Positions 50,645-61,821 are shown, counted from the first letter of the stretch. The stretch is DNA of 64,000 nucleotides from Flavobacterium crocinum (GCF_003122385.1 NZ_CP029255.1:3844001-3908000); one strand, 5' to 3'. Numbers and translations: made by a program. Notes: generated by a model from the letters alone, not told the origin.

Positions 50645-53600
50645 ATGAACCAAACCTACTCTAAGCCCAGGTATTTGTTTGTTTTGTTGAGTTTCTTTGT
50701 CTTTTCCTTTGGAATGGCTCAGTCGCCTTTGCAAAAAAACAAATCGGCTAATGTGCAAATGGCGATTCAAACGCCAGGAAAAACCACAACAAAGGATCAA
50801 GTTTCTAAGAAAACAAGCGATTCAAATGCTTTTCAGGAAGCTGACGCCAATGATCCTCTTCTTCCAAAACAAGAAGATATTAATGGTAAGAAACTTTCAC
50901 AAAAAGAAAGTGAAGCCGTTAATCAGCAATTTAAGGCAAGCCAAAAGCTTTTTAAACCAAATGCAAGTTCGGCTAAAAGTAAAGCAACTGCCCAGGATAG
51001 TATTTTGAAGGTCAAGTCTTTTGCAAAATCTGCAAATTTAACTTCCAGAAATGTTTTTGAAGTTAAAAAAGCCGCTTTTGGGCTAAGCAGTTCAGATAAA
51101 ATGCAATTGAAATCTGTTTCAGACAAAAATGGCAGAAGTCTGGCTACCTATCAGCAATTGCATAATTCTATTCCTGTAGAAGGAGCTATTTATAAAGTCA
51201 GAGAGAACAAAACCAAAATTGATGCTTTTGGGCAAATTACCAGCAAACTTCCTGCTAACAGTTCTTATAAAGTAAATGCTTCTCAAGGGTTAGAATATGC
51301 CTTGAAAGATGTAAACGCCAAAGAATATCTTTGGCAAAGCAAAAAATTAAGCTCTTTGGTGAATAAAAAAATAAGCCAAAAACCGCAAGGTGAACTGGTT
51401 TACGTAGGGCCAAGTTTTTCTTCTGAATTGAAAGAATATCATTTGGCTTGGAAGTACGATGTTTTTGCAACTAATCCGCAATCGAGCCAAACTATTTACG
51501 TTGACGCAAATTCTGGTAAAACAATTTTAAAGATTGATTTAAACAGAGATGTTCGTTCAGCTTCTTCTGCTCCTGTTGATGGCCGAGCAGCTATTGGTAA
51601 TGGAAAAGCAAGATTTGCAGGAAACGTTACTTTTGGAACGACTCAATATGCTGAAGGTTATAAATTGGAAACTTTAGAGGGTAAATTCAAAGTGCCGATT
51701 TATACTTTAAATATGAATCATGCCGAGCATGCATCTGATGAAGTGCTTACAGAATATATTGATGAGGATAACAACTGGAATGATTTATACAACAAAGATC
51801 ACGATGAAGCGGCGATTGATATTCATTGGGGATTGCAAACAACATTAAACTATTACGAAGAAAAATTTAACCGTAATAGTGTTGATGATAAAGGAATGAC
51901 CATTTTTGGACTTGCGCATTTAGGAACTCATGTTCAAAATGCATCGTGGACTGGCGGATGGGCACAGTTTGGCGATGGAGATACGCAGCCTTTTGTGAGT
52001 TTAGGAATTACGGGTCATGAGATGACACACGCGGTAACGCAATTTTCAGCCGGTTTGATTTATCTTGGAGAATCTGGAGCTATGAATGAATCATTCAGTG
52101 ATATTTTTGGTATTTCTATTGAGCTGTACGCTGGAAAAGATTCTAAGAATGACATTTGGATGCTGGGTGATGAATTGTACAAACACGGAAGTTTGAGAAG
52201 CATGGCAGACCCAAAAGCGGCCGGCCAGCCTGATACTTACGGAGGCGAATTTTGGGCAGATCCTGCAAATACAAGTTATGATAATGGCGGTGTTCACCAA
52301 AACAGCGGAATTACCAACTATTGGTATTATCTTTTGGTCGAAGGTGGACAAGGAGTTAATGATCTTGACAATAGCTATACTATTAAAGGCCTTGGTTTAG
52401 CTAAAGCAGAGAAAATTGCATATCTAACGCTTACAGAATATTTGTCGCCTTCTTCAAATTTTAGCGACATGCGTCAGGCTTCTTTATTGGTTGCAGAAGA
52501 TTTGTACGGACTAGGTTCTGAAGAATACAAACAAGTTACCAATGCATGGTATGCAATTGGTGTTGGCGCTGCTTATTCAGATAAACAGCTTTCGCTTGTT
52601 TCTGTTCAAGATCCTTCTTTGCCATGTGGGCAATTAAAAGGTGATGAACCTTTTTATGTGACTCTTAAAAATACTGGATCCACTCTAATTAAAGCAAACG
52701 AAGTTCTAAATTACAAATTGAGAGCAATGGCAGGTGCTTTAGGCAGACTTATTGAGTTTTATTCTAATGATGGTACAGTTACTTTTGATAAGGATCTAGG
52801 TGTTGGAGAAGAAATTACTATCGAAATTAAAGATAATATTCCATATCAGGTGGGAGGTGCCACAAATTACATAGAAGTGAAAATGGATCTTAACCCAATT
52901 GCTGAATTTGGCCAAAAAGATGGGTATTCGTTTACTTCACAAATCATAGTTCCAGCAGCTCAAAAAGATTTTGATATTAAAGTAACAAATCTGGAGATTC
53001 CGGATTATACAGGTGATGCGCTTACAGCAAATCATACTTTGGCAATTTCGCTATATAATTTAGGCTGTCAGGATATTCCGGCTGGAACTAAGTTAAAAAT
53101 TGGATATGCAGATACGACTCCGGGAAGTGTTACTGTTTGGAAAGATATTACTTTAGAGACAGACTTTAAAGGAAAATCAGAAATCAAAATTCCATTTGAC
53201 ACAACAGTAGATTTATCAGCAATTGGCTTGCATACGTACGAAGCTTATGTAACATTTGATAAAGATCCCGTTACAGCAAATAACAGTATTTTGAATGCTG
53301 CTTACAGTGGTACTGTTACTCAATTCCCATATGTTCAAGGCTTTGAAAGAACTCCTGGAGGATGGAATTCAAAGGCTTTGAGTGAAAACCAGAAATTCAT
53401 ATTTCAGAATTATCCGGCATCATTTAGATCTGTTAAGTCGCAGTATATGTGGGGAATGGTAGACTTTAAAAGCAATGACAGAATGGGACTTAATTCTGAT
53501 TTCGTTTTAGAATCGCCAATCTTTGATTTTACTAATGTGGTTTCTCCATATGTTGAGTTCGATTTATATTATTTACTGCATAGAACATATGACGGTTTAA

Positions 53601-56600
53601 TTGTTGAATATTCTGAAGATAAAGGCAAAAACTGGAAAAAAGTAACTACAGTTAATTATCCGGAAACAGAACATAACAATGATCTATTTGATGGCGGCTG
53701 GTTTACAGGGGTAAATAATAGTCTGAGAAAAGACCCTTATCAAATACGTTTAAATGAACTTGCCGGAAAAAAAGCTGCAATTCGTTTTCGTGTAAAATCT
53801 GATGACTATTATGACGGCTTTATAGGAGGATTTATAGATAATATTTTAGTGAAAGACGCACCCTATGATTTAGAAGTAGTATCTGCGAAATTAGACGCTG
53901 GTAAATGCGACATCAACAATAATAATGCTGCCGTAAGTATTAAAGTGACTAACAATTTTGCTACAGCTAGCCAGGCCGTAAATGTTACGACTAAAATTCT
54001 GGATGCCGCTCAAAATGAAATTTTTTCACAGACAGAAAAGAGAACTTTAGTTTTTGCTAAATTTAAAGATACAATTACGATAAGCGTTCCAAATATCAAT
54101 TTGAAAACTGAAGGCGAGCATACTGTAGCAGTTTCTGTCTTCCCGGAAGATATGCTGCAAGATGTAAAGCAAGCCAATAATTCCTATGTACTTACATATG
54201 ACAATTGGAACAATGATGACATGAAAGTATCTGTACTGCCATACAAAATGGATTTTGAAGATGCTTCTAAGTACAAAGGCTGGAGAACTTCTGAAAATAA
54301 GGGAGCGGCCGGCTGGAAATACGGAGAGCGTGCCGATTTAGGTTCGCCAGGATGGTTTATTGAGGATCATACTCATTTTATGGCTAGTAATGATGACAAA
54401 TGCAATTGCGATTCATCGAACGATATGCTGGTTTCGCCTGTATTTGATTTGACAAATTATAAAGAAGCGCATTTATCATTTGACGGTTTTGGAGATCCTC
54501 AACAGTGGTCAGATGGGTATGTAAAAGTAAGTACAGACGGAGGTCAGACCTGGAAAGAAGTATTTCACACGCCATATTATGGCGCTTGGTGGGAATATGG
54601 TGTTGATTTAACAGAATATGCTGGAAAATCTTGCGTAATGATAGCGTTCCAACACAATGATAATGGATTTTTTGCGAACGGCTTTGCAGTAGATAATATC
54701 CAAATCAAAGAAGCTAAATCGAATTTAAGGCCTTCTAATTTAGTCGTTGCAGAAACGGTTTACGAAGATGCACCTTCACATGAATTCAATATAAACCTTC
54801 GAAATTCGGCTTACAAAACATTAGATAAATTTACAATTGAATATCAAATTTCTCAAAACGGAACTGCTGTTGGAAAACCTGTTTCTGTTGAAAAAAGCGA
54901 GGAAATACTAGTTGGACAAACTATCACATACAAAATAGATGGTTTGCCAAAACTAGCTCCGGGCAAATATGATATTGCTGTAAAAGCATTCACAGCCAAT
55001 GAGTCTAAAGATCAGGCTCAGGTTTTAAAAGGATCTTTTGAAGTTATTGAAAAAGCACCGGAATTTACTGTTGAAACTTTCTCAACTGTACCAAGCGGTT
55101 CATTATTTGGGCAAAAAGGTTTTGTTTCGAGTTTAAGTGATGATAATTATCCATGGAGAGTTGTGGTTAATCCGGACAATGAATATTTGACCGTACCTCA
55201 AAAAGATCATACAGGAGATACTGCGGCAAACATGCTTTATAGCCAGCTGGAAGGTTTGTCTTATTACAGCGAGTTGGTTTCTCCAATGTATAAATTAGAT
55301 GAGAATGCAAGCGCTTTTGAGTTTTATTATGCAATGCAAAGTAATGCTAATGACATTTTCCTTGTCGATATTAAAACGGTAGGAGGTACCTGGACGGAAT
55401 TATGGAGAACAAACAAAGAAGGTTCTTTTGTTGACACCGAGTGGAAGAAAGTCGATTTGAATATTACTAGATATAAAGGAAAATCAGTAATGTTCCGTTT
55501 CAGACACGCTAAGTCAGATGGCTATTCATACATGGTTTTAGATGATTTAAAAGTCTTTAACGAGGCTGTTACAGATGTTTCTATGCAGATTTTATCGCCA
55601 AAGGATGTTTGCGGAAACGAAGAATATAAAGTTAAATTGACAAATGAAGGTCAGATTGCTATTAAAGAGAATTCTATTGAGGTAGAAGTAGAATATTTGA
55701 ATACTTCAGAGAAAATCTCAGAAGCGGTGGCGGCAGGAATTCCAGTGGGAGGAAGTATTGAATATACTTTTAAAACAAAACCAAAATTAATTCAGAATGG
55801 TGATTCCCAAGTTTTCAATTTTACAGCAAAATTAGAAAATGACATCATTGCCCAGAATAATACAATTGAGGATTATACCTATCAGGGAGTGGCAGGAGAT
55901 TTTAAATTATTTGACAATCCATCAGTCCACGGGTACGCAGGAAAAAGCGTTTATCTTAATGCCGAATCTAATTTGTTAATCAGAGAACTTGATGCAACTT
56001 CATATAAATGGAGTACGGGAGAAAATACTTCTGCTATCGAAGTAACAAAAGCCGGTGATTATATTGTAACCGCTATTTTGAAAAACGGATGTTCAATTAC
56101 AGAAAAAGTAAATGTAACATTTGACACTTTTGAATCTGAACTAGTAAGTGGAGATGTTTGTGGGCCAATAGTGGTTTTAAATCCAGGAAAATACAAAGCC
56201 TACGAATGGTTCGACGGTTCAACCGATCCAACTTACAGCACAACAGAAAGCGGTGATTATTATGTAACCGTTTACAATGAAAATGGATTAGGTAAAATTT
56301 TCAACACAACAATTACAGTTCTTGAAAATATTGCACCTCAAATTGAAGTTGTAGGCGAAAAGAAAATTGCTGCAACGGCTGATGCTCCTGCTTACCAATG
56401 GTATTTAAATGGAAGAATCATTCCAAACGCAACTCATAAAACAATTGTGGCAATTTGGGAAGGAATATACAGTCTTCAGACCACAAATAGTAATGGCTGC
56501 AGCAGCATGTCAGAACCAATCGATTCTAAAGGTTTGATTATCGGAAAATTAACAAATCCGTTCAGAGTTTTCCCGAATCCGATTGTTGACACGGCAAATA

Positions 56601-56791
56601 TCTTCCTTGCAGAAAATGTTGATGGACAAACACAAATAAAATTGTATGGTATGAATGGTAATGTATTATGGAATAAAAACTATTCTAGCATGCCGTCGAC
56701 AATAAATATTAGTGAATTACCTGCGGGCGTGTATGTTTTAGATTGTACAGTACAAGGTAAAAAGTACACAACTAAAATTATCAAGAAGTAA
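50645..56791 (+). CDS. Giant T9SS-secreted M4 (thermolysin-like) metalloprotease
   Basis: This 2048-residue protein has a signal peptide (LFVLLSFFVFSFGMAQ) and an FTP/PepSY-type propeptide (about 100-320). The M4 catalytic domain (about 340-660) carries the zinc motif HEMTH (458-462), Glu482 in GAMNESFSD exactly 20 residues on as in thermolysin, and the general-acid histidine in NGGVHQNSG. Next come CARDB-like segments and three jelly-roll (choice-of-anchor J) domains starting near 894, 1199 and 1474, Ig-like PKD-type repeats (from about 1760) and a type IX sorting domain (about 1972-2048, VFPNPIVDTANIFL...KKYTTKIIKK). It should be exported through T9SS and released or surface-anchored. Confidence 0.95.
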   Translation: MNQTYSKPRYLFVLLSFFVFSFGMAQSPLQKNKSANVQMAIQTPGKTTTKDQVSKKTSDSNAFQEADANDPLLPKQEDINGKKLSQKESEAVNQQFKASQKLFKPNASSAKSKATAQDSILKVKSFAKSANLTSRNVFEVKKAAFGLSSSDKMQLKSVSDKNGRSLATYQQLHNSIPVEGAIYKVRENKTKIDAFGQITSKLPANSSYKVNASQGLEYALKDVNAKEYLWQSKKLSSLVNKKISQKPQGELVYVGPSFSSELKEYHLAWKYDVFATNPQSSQTIYVDANSGKTILKIDLNRDVRSASSAPVDGRAAIGNGKARFAGNVTFGTTQYAEGYKLETLEGKFKVPIYTLNMNHAEHASDEVLTEYIDEDNNWNDLYNKDHDEAAIDIHWGLQTTLNYYEEKFNRNSVDDKGMTIFGLAHLGTHVQNASWTGGWAQFGDGDTQPFVSLGITGHEMTHAVTQFSAGLIYLGESGAMNESFSDIFGISIELYAGKDSKNDIWMLGDELYKHGSLRSMADPKAAGQPDTYGGEFWADPANTSYDNGGVHQNSGITNYWYYLLVEGGQGVNDLDNSYTIKGLGLAKAEKIAYLTLTEYLSPSSNFSDMRQASLLVAEDLYGLGSEEYKQVTNAWYAIGVGAAYSDKQLSLVSVQDPSLPCGQLKGDEPFYVTLKNTGSTLIKANEVLNYKLRAMAGALGRLIEFYSNDGTVTFDKDLGVGEEITIEIKDNIPYQVGGATNYIEVKMDLNPIAEFGQKDGYSFTSQIIVPAAQKDFDIKVTNLEIPDYTGDALTANHTLAISLYNLGCQDIPAGTKLKIGYADTTPGSVTVWKDITLETDFKGKSEIKIPFDTTVDLSAIGLHTYEAYVTFDKDPVTANNSILNAAYSGTVTQFPYVQGFERTPGGWNSKALSENQKFIFQNYPASFRSVKSQYMWGMVDFKSNDRMGLNSDFVLESPIFDFTNVVSPYVEFDLYYLLHRTYDGLIVEYSEDKGKNWKKVTTVNYPETEHNNDLFDGGWFTGVNNSLRKDPYQIRLNELAGKKAAIRFRVKSDDYYDGFIGGFIDNILVKDAPYDLEVVSAKLDAGKCDINNNNAAVSIKVTNNFATASQAVNVTTKILDAAQNEIFSQTEKRTLVFAKFKDTITISVPNINLKTEGEHTVAVSVFPEDMLQDVKQANNSYVLTYDNWNNDDMKVSVLPYKMDFEDASKYKGWRTSENKGAAGWKYGERADLGSPGWFIEDHTHFMASNDDKCNCDSSNDMLVSPVFDLTNYKEAHLSFDGFGDPQQWSDGYVKVSTDGGQTWKEVFHTPYYGAWWEYGVDLTEYAGKSCVMIAFQHNDNGFFANGFAVDNIQIKEAKSNLRPSNLVVAETVYEDAPSHEFNINLRNSAYKTLDKFTIEYQISQNGTAVGKPVSVEKSEEILVGQTITYKIDGLPKLAPGKYDIAVKAFTANESKDQAQVLKGSFEVIEKAPEFTVETFSTVPSGSLFGQKGFVSSLSDDNYPWRVVVNPDNEYLTVPQKDHTGDTAANMLYSQLEGLSYYSELVSPMYKLDENASAFEFYYAMQSNANDIFLVDIKTVGGTWTELWRTNKEGSFVDTEWKKVDLNITRYKGKSVMFRFRHAKSDGYSYMVLDDLKVFNEAVTDVSMQILSPKDVCGNEEYKVKLTNEGQIAIKENSIEVEVEYLNTSEKISEAVAAGIPVGGSIEYTFKTKPKLIQNGDSQVFNFTAKLENDIIAQNNTIEDYTYQGVAGDFKLFDNPSVHGYAGKSVYLNAESNLLIRELDATSYKWSTGENTSAIEVTKAGDYIVTAILKNGCSITEKVNVTFDTFESELVSGDVCGPIVVLNPGKYKAYEWFDGSTDPTYSTTESGDYYVTVYNENGLGKIFNTTITVLENIAPQIEVVGEKKIAATADAPAYQWYLNGRIIPNATHKTIVAIWEGIYSLQTTNSNGCSSMSEPIDSKGLIIGKLTNPFRVFPNPIVDTANIFLAENVDGQTQIKLYGMNGNVLWNKNYSSMPSTINISELPAGVYVLDCTVQGKKYTTKIIKK

Positions 56792-56810
56792 CAAAATTAC
56801 AGATAGAAAC

Positions 56811-56836
56811 GGTAACTCTATAAAAATAGAGTTACC
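56811..56836. terminator. Hairpin between protease and porin genes
   Basis: An 11-bp stem (GGTAACTCTAT / ATAGAGTTACC) with a 4-base loop follows the protease stop codon by 20 bp and precedes the porin ATG by 24 bp. It lacks a T-tract, so it may attenuate or stabilise mRNA instead of fully terminating. Confidence 0.55.
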
Positions 56837-56859
56837 ATTCTTAAAACCAATTAAATTTT

Positions 56860-57507
56860 ATGAAAAAATCCATGCTAATTATGTGTACACTTATATTGTG
56901 TGCGACTGTAACAGCTCAAACCAAAAAGGTCAGACTGGGCGTGAAAGCTGGCTTAAATATTTCCAGTCTTAGTTTTGACGAGAGTGAAATAAACTCTTCA
57001 AATAAAAGCGGATTTAATGCTGGTTTAATGGCTGAGATTCCTGTTGCGAAAAAATTTTCTATTCAACCCGAATTAGTATACAGCCAGCAAGGAATGAAGT
57101 TTTCTTATGCTGATGCAGAGGTCGAAAATTCGCATTACAAAAGTACCATAAGTTTAAACTACATCAATATTCCGGTGATGTTAAAATATTATGTTGTAAA
57201 AGGATTTAGCATTCAGGCAGGACCGCAAATAGGAATACTTTTGAAAGCTAAAAACGAATATCAAGACAATTTTTTAGGATATGAAAATCGTGAAAATCTT
57301 AATTTGAAAGACTATACAAATGGAATAGATACTTCTGTAAATTTTGGCTTAGGCTATCAATTTAAAGATAAGTTCTACGCCGATGCAAGATATAATATCT
57401 CGTATTCAGATATATTCAAAGAAGCAAATCCGACAGGAAATTACATCATCAACAGCGATATGAAGAATAGAGTTTTTCAGATAACCATTGGTTATTTTTT
57501 TAATTAG
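56860..57507 (+). CDS. Outer-membrane beta-barrel (porin family) protein
   Basis: This 215-residue protein has a signal peptide (MLIMCTLILCATVTAQ) and an OmpA-like/porin beta-barrel (GVKAGLNISSLSFDES, FSIQPELVYSQQGMKFSYAD, SLNYINIPVMLKYYVVKGFS, GFSIQAGPQIGILLKAKNEY). It ends in an aromatic residue (VFQITIGYFFN), as barrels require. It follows the giant protease by 68 bp and may be co-expressed with it. Substrate unknown. Confidence 0.92.
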   Translation: MKKSMLIMCTLILCATVTAQTKKVRLGVKAGLNISSLSFDESEINSSNKSGFNAGLMAEIPVAKKFSIQPELVYSQQGMKFSYADAEVENSHYKSTISLNYINIPVMLKYYVVKGFSIQAGPQIGILLKAKNEYQDNFLGYENRENLNLKDYTNGIDTSVNFGLGYQFKDKFYADARYNISYSDIFKEANPTGNYIINSDMKNRVFQITIGYFFN

Positions 57508-57531
57508 AGTTAGTACCCTTCATATTTATAG

Positions 57532-57558
57532 AATCCGCTCATAGAGCGGATTTTTTTA
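57532..57558 (+). terminator. Intrinsic terminator after the porin gene
   Basis: A 9-bp stem (AATCCGCTC / GAGCGGATT) with an ATA loop is followed by TTTTTTATT, 24 bp after the porin stop codon. Confidence 0.88.
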
Positions 57559-57724
57559 TTTGATAGTTTGAAAAATTCAGCACGTGCAAAGAGATTTGTC
57601 CATCTAGTTCGAGCTGCCGGGACTATCTTTTTTTCTGATTCAAGGTGCATCTGGTTTATTTTCGAATGTCTTTAAGGTTTATGAATTTGCCTAAGAATTG
57701 TCCTGTAAAAAAAAATGTCCTTAC

Positions 57725-59035
57725 TTAATTTTTTTTGAATAGAGAGACATCTTTAACCTTCAGCCGTTCATTGAGCCATTCAGCTAATCGGGCATTATCT
57801 GTCTTGCTCAGCTCCGTGCTGCTTCCATATATCACAGCTGTTAAAGTAGTGATGCTGTCCCTTTGATTGATCATTGTACTTTTGGTAATAGAGATTGAGC
57901 TGACAGATGGAAATAATGCAGATGTTTCTTTTAATATTTGGCGATTATCAATTTTATTACTTTCGATTTCTTTCTCAAGCTGCATTATTTTGACATCTTT
58001 TAGGTTCATCTCATTTTCACTGCCTTTAATCTGATTTAAAATATCTCCTTTTAATGTATTGAAGCGGTCGGTAGTGTCCTGTCGGATTTCTAATTGTGTA
58101 TCCGAAAGGTATTCATTGCTCTCCAGCTTGGTTTTAAGGTTTTCTATTTCTGAGGGGGAAAAACGTTTAGAAAGAAAGGCCAGCTCAAGATTTTTGGCAT
58201 TGGCAGTATAGTCTGTTTTTTTATAGACGATCGTATATCCCTTGTCAGTAAATTCATTTTCAATAAATATGTTTATATTTTTTTTAAACTGCTGTTCCTG
58301 ATAAAGCGAATAGGCAAGGTAGCTGCTTGGCAGGAGCATAATTATTATTAGAAAAACGATAATGTATTTAACGCGTTTCTGACTCTTTTCGTCAACTTGT
58401 TTGACAGCTCTATAATTAAGATATTTAATAATTAAAAATGTAGCAATTCCAATAAAGACGCAATTGATGCAATAAAGATAAAATGCCCCTAAAAAAAATG
58501 ACCATTGCGCTGTTGCAAGACCGTAGCCGGCGGTACAAAGCGGAGGCATTAGGGCAGTTGCAATGGCAACACCGGGGATAGGGTTTCCTTTCTCTGATCT
58601 TGTTACGGCAATCACTCCGACAACTCCTCCAAAAAATGCAATAAGGATATCATAAATATTTGGAGAGGTTCGGGCCAGTAATTCCGACTGCACGTCTTTG
58701 AAGGGACTGAGATAAAAATAAAGCGTGGAAACTGCAAGGCTTACTGCCGTAGCATTCAGCAGATTTTTAAGTGATTTTTTAAGCAATACAAAATCATAAA
58801 TACCCAGTGCAAATCCTGCTCCTACTATGGGGCCCATAAGAGGAGATATCAGCATTGCTCCAATTATGACAGCTGTTGAATTAACATTCAGTCCTACTGA
58901 GGCTATAATAATGGCACAGGCTAGAATCCAAAGATTGGCACCTTCAAAGGTTATATTCCTTCTTACGGTTTCCAATGTTTTTGCCCTGTCATCTTCTCCT
59001 TCCCTTAAATTGAATAAGTCTGTGATTTTTCTCAT
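57725..59035 (-). CDS. DUF389 membrane protein
   Basis: This 436-residue protein carries the DUF389 domain: a multi-helix membrane block of about 250 residues with GAMLISPLMGPIVGAGFALG and GVVGVIAVTRSEKGNPIPGV near the start. A long charged C-terminal region follows (about 270-436, LEREIESNKID-like coiled coil and strands ending KVDVSLF-like). The function is unknown; members are predicted transporters or channels. The gene is single, transcribed on the minus strand. Confidence 0.92.
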   Translation of the reverse strand: MRKITDLFNLREGEDDRAKTLETVRRNITFEGANLWILACAIIIASVGLNVNSTAVIIGAMLISPLMGPIVGAGFALGIYDFVLLKKSLKNLLNATAVSLAVSTLYFYLSPFKDVQSELLARTSPNIYDILIAFFGGVVGVIAVTRSEKGNPIPGVAIATALMPPLCTAGYGLATAQWSFFLGAFYLYCINCVFIGIATFLIIKYLNYRAVKQVDEKSQKRVKYIIVFLIIIMLLPSSYLAYSLYQEQQFKKNINIFIENEFTDKGYTIVYKKTDYTANAKNLELAFLSKRFSPSEIENLKTKLESNEYLSDTQLEIRQDTTDRFNTLKGDILNQIKGSENEMNLKDVKIMQLEKEIESNKIDNRQILKETSALFPSVSSISITKSTMINQRDSITTLTAVIYGSSTELSKTDNARLAEWLNERLKVKDVSLFKKN

Positions 59036-59802
59036 AATTTTTCTATTGACATTTAAAATATAGATAATGCTTTTTTAAAGGTTTTTAAATATTTAAAATG
59101 AATCAGCATAAATATTTAAAAACCAGAAAGATATGCTCTGTTTTGAGCGCTTAAATCAAATTTACACTTTTAGCCGCAAAAAACTATCAAATCTATTTTG
59201 AGAGATGTTCAAAAATTGTTTTTAGTTAAGCCAAATATATGGTGAGCGTCCCTTTGATTTTGTTTCATATCCTACAACTTTGTTTCATTTTACAATTTGA
59301 AACAATAAACTGGCCCTGATATTCTGGAGTTGGATAAACAAATTTTTATTTTAGCTAGCGTAGGAATTTTAGCTAGCTATTCGGCATTCTTATGTTAATG
59401 CTTAAGTTAATTTCTTATAGCTCTTACCAAACATGGGACGCAAACATTTTTGATATTCAACTTAAAGCAAATAAAAGCCAAATTTGCTATTGTCAGAAAT
59501 CACATTTGGAAATTTTCATGATTTTAAGAAACGTTTTAAATTTTTGCGGAATGTCTCCATGAGAAACCTCATCTTACTAATACTACAAACTTTCAAAGCA
59601 AAAATGAGAGAACGAGTTTTTTTTGAAGTGTATAGAAAAGTGCAAAGATAATTGCTGAAAAAAGAGAATAAAATTTCGAAATAGTGCTGCGTTTTTTACT
59701 ATTATGACTCAAAAAAAAGTAAGCAATTAAATTTTTTCTTGTTGTGAGAGAGTTATAGAATATTAAAAAAAATGAATATTAACCATCTAATGATAATCAT
59801 AT
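59036..59802. other. Long intergenic region upstream of the alkylsulfatase
   Basis: No gene is seen in 767 bp. A direct repeat of TTTTAGCTAGC (near 59350 and 59377) and a TTTGTTTCAT repeat (near 59269 and 59280) are visible. The sequence is AT-rich. The alkylsulfatase promoter should lie near its right end. Confidence 0.45.
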
Positions 59803-61821
59803 ATGAAAAAGATAATTTTAATGGCAGCAGTAAGTTTTTCAATAACAGCTATTTGTCAAAATCAAAAAAAAGGAAGTGAAAAGTATTTAACAGATGCCAG
59901 TCAAAAAGAGGCCTCCAAATTTACGAAAGAACTTAATGAGGCTGTATATAAGCAGTTAGCGTTTGATGATAAAACTGCTTTTAAGGATGTTGATAGGGGA
60001 TTTATTGCCCCCTTAATTAACAATGGGGATATTAAAGACGTAATCAGCGCAACCGAGATGAACTTTATGCAAAATAAGGAAGCGCCTTCTACGGTCAATC
60101 CTAGCTTATGGCGCCATGCCCAATTGGTAAATCGAGGTGGTTTGTACAAGGTAATTGATAATATTTATCAAGTGCGGGGGCAGGACTTGGTTAACCTTTG
60201 AATAATTGAGACTAACAATGGAATTATCCTATTTGATATTGAATATTCCCCGGAGACTTTGGCAAAGTCAATCGAACTTTATGAAAAAAATCGTGGGAAA
60301 CGACCGCTAAAAGCTGTTATCATTTCTCACAGCCATGCAGACCATTTTGGAGGAATTGACGGTATATTTAAAGCAGGACTTGCCACTCCTGAAGACTTTT
60401 CCAGTGGTCGCATTCCATTGATAGCACCTGAACATTTTGTAGAGGAAGCTGTAAGCGAAAACGTGATGGCTGGTAATGTGATGGCTCGCAGAGCAGGTTA
60501 TCAATATGGCAATATCCTTGAATCTGGGCCAAAAGGCAAGGTTACCGCTGCTCTTGGAGTAGTTTTGGCAGATGGAGCTTCTGGACTTCCGATTCCTAAT
60601 AAGCTGATTAAAAAGAATTGGGAAACTGTCGATATTGATGGGGTGAATTTTGAATTCTTTTTAACTCCCCATGCGGAGGCTCCAGCTGAAATGGTGTTTT
60701 TTATCAGAAAATGGAAAGCGCTGTCTATGGCCGAGGACCTGAACCATCTGCAGCACAACATCTACACCTTGCGTGGTGCAAAATCGAGAGATGCAAACTT
60801 GTGGGCACATTACTTAGGCGAGGTTATTGCCCGATGGGGAGATGAGGTGGAGGTAAACTTTGGACCACACACCTGGCCAGTTTGGGATAATAAAAATGTG
60901 ATAGAGTATATGAAAACTCAAAGAGATTTGTATCAATCTATTTATAATACAGTATTGCGCTATGCCAATTATGGTTATGGTCCGGATGAAATTGCTGAAG
61001 AAGCAAAGTTACCCGATCCGGTATCGAATAGTTGGTATAATCGCCCATATTATGGTCATCTCAAAAATAACCTAAAGGCAACATATATTCTTAATCTCGG
61101 GTGGTTTGACGGAAATGCAGCCAAGCTTGCTACCTACCCTGATGATGCAAGAGGGAAGCGTTATGTAGAAGTAATGGGGGGAGAGAGAAAAGTGGTGGAT
61201 GCTGCGTTTAAATCATTTAACCTAGGCGACTATCGCTTTACTGTTGATTTGCTAAATAATATTGTCGCATACAATGGCGGCAATACAGAAGCAAATTATT
61301 TGATGGCTGATGCTTTGGAACAGCTTGGTTATCAGGAAGAAAATGCGCTTTATCGAAACCTTTACCTTTCTTGTGCTTATGAACTAAGGATTGGCGGGAA
61401 TGTGCCGAATGATCTTAGCACAATTTCGCCAGAGGTTGTCGGGGCATTACCGCCAGAACTGCTTATCTCGTATTTGAGCATGGCAGTTGATCCAAAAAAG
61501 GCTTTAGCACTAGGCAATCTAAATATTAACCTTGTAATAAAAGGAGAAGCCAAATTCGGTTTGGAATTGCATAATGGCGTGTTGAATAGCGTATCAGATT
61601 ACCAAAGTAAAAATCCAATGGCGACACTTGAAATTTCCAAGAGCGATTTGCTTTCTCTTATGACTGGAAAAGTGGAGTTGGACAAGTTAGTATCCGGCGG
61701 CAAAGCCAAGATCGGTGGGGATGGAGAAGTACTAAAGAAACTGCGCACTATTTTTGACCTTAACATAAAAAACAATATGAATTTAGTGCTGCCATTGCAG
61801 GCGGAGAACAGAATTAAATAA
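59803..61821 (+). pseudogene. Alkylsulfatase (metallo-beta-lactamase fold), split by in-frame TGA
   Basis: An ATG at 59803 opens a secreted protein (MKKIILMAAVSFSITAICQN) that reaches TGA at codon 133 (60199-60201). The same frame then continues without another stop to 61821. The second part contains the zinc motif of the linear primary-alkylsulfatase group (SHSHADHFGG, His176, His178, Asp180, His181), the dimerisation region and a C-terminal SCP2-like domain (INLVIKGEAKFGLELHNGVL). Restored, it would be a normal 672-residue sulfatase that releases sulfate from alkyl sulfates. As read it is broken, although a point error would repair it. Confidence 0.88.

Noticed and set aside
28204..60201. 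A genome-wide reassignment of TGA to a sense codon
   Set aside because: Several intact genes, for example the recombinase (5708) and the first AraC gene (7168), end in TGA at natural positions, so TGA is a normal stop here.
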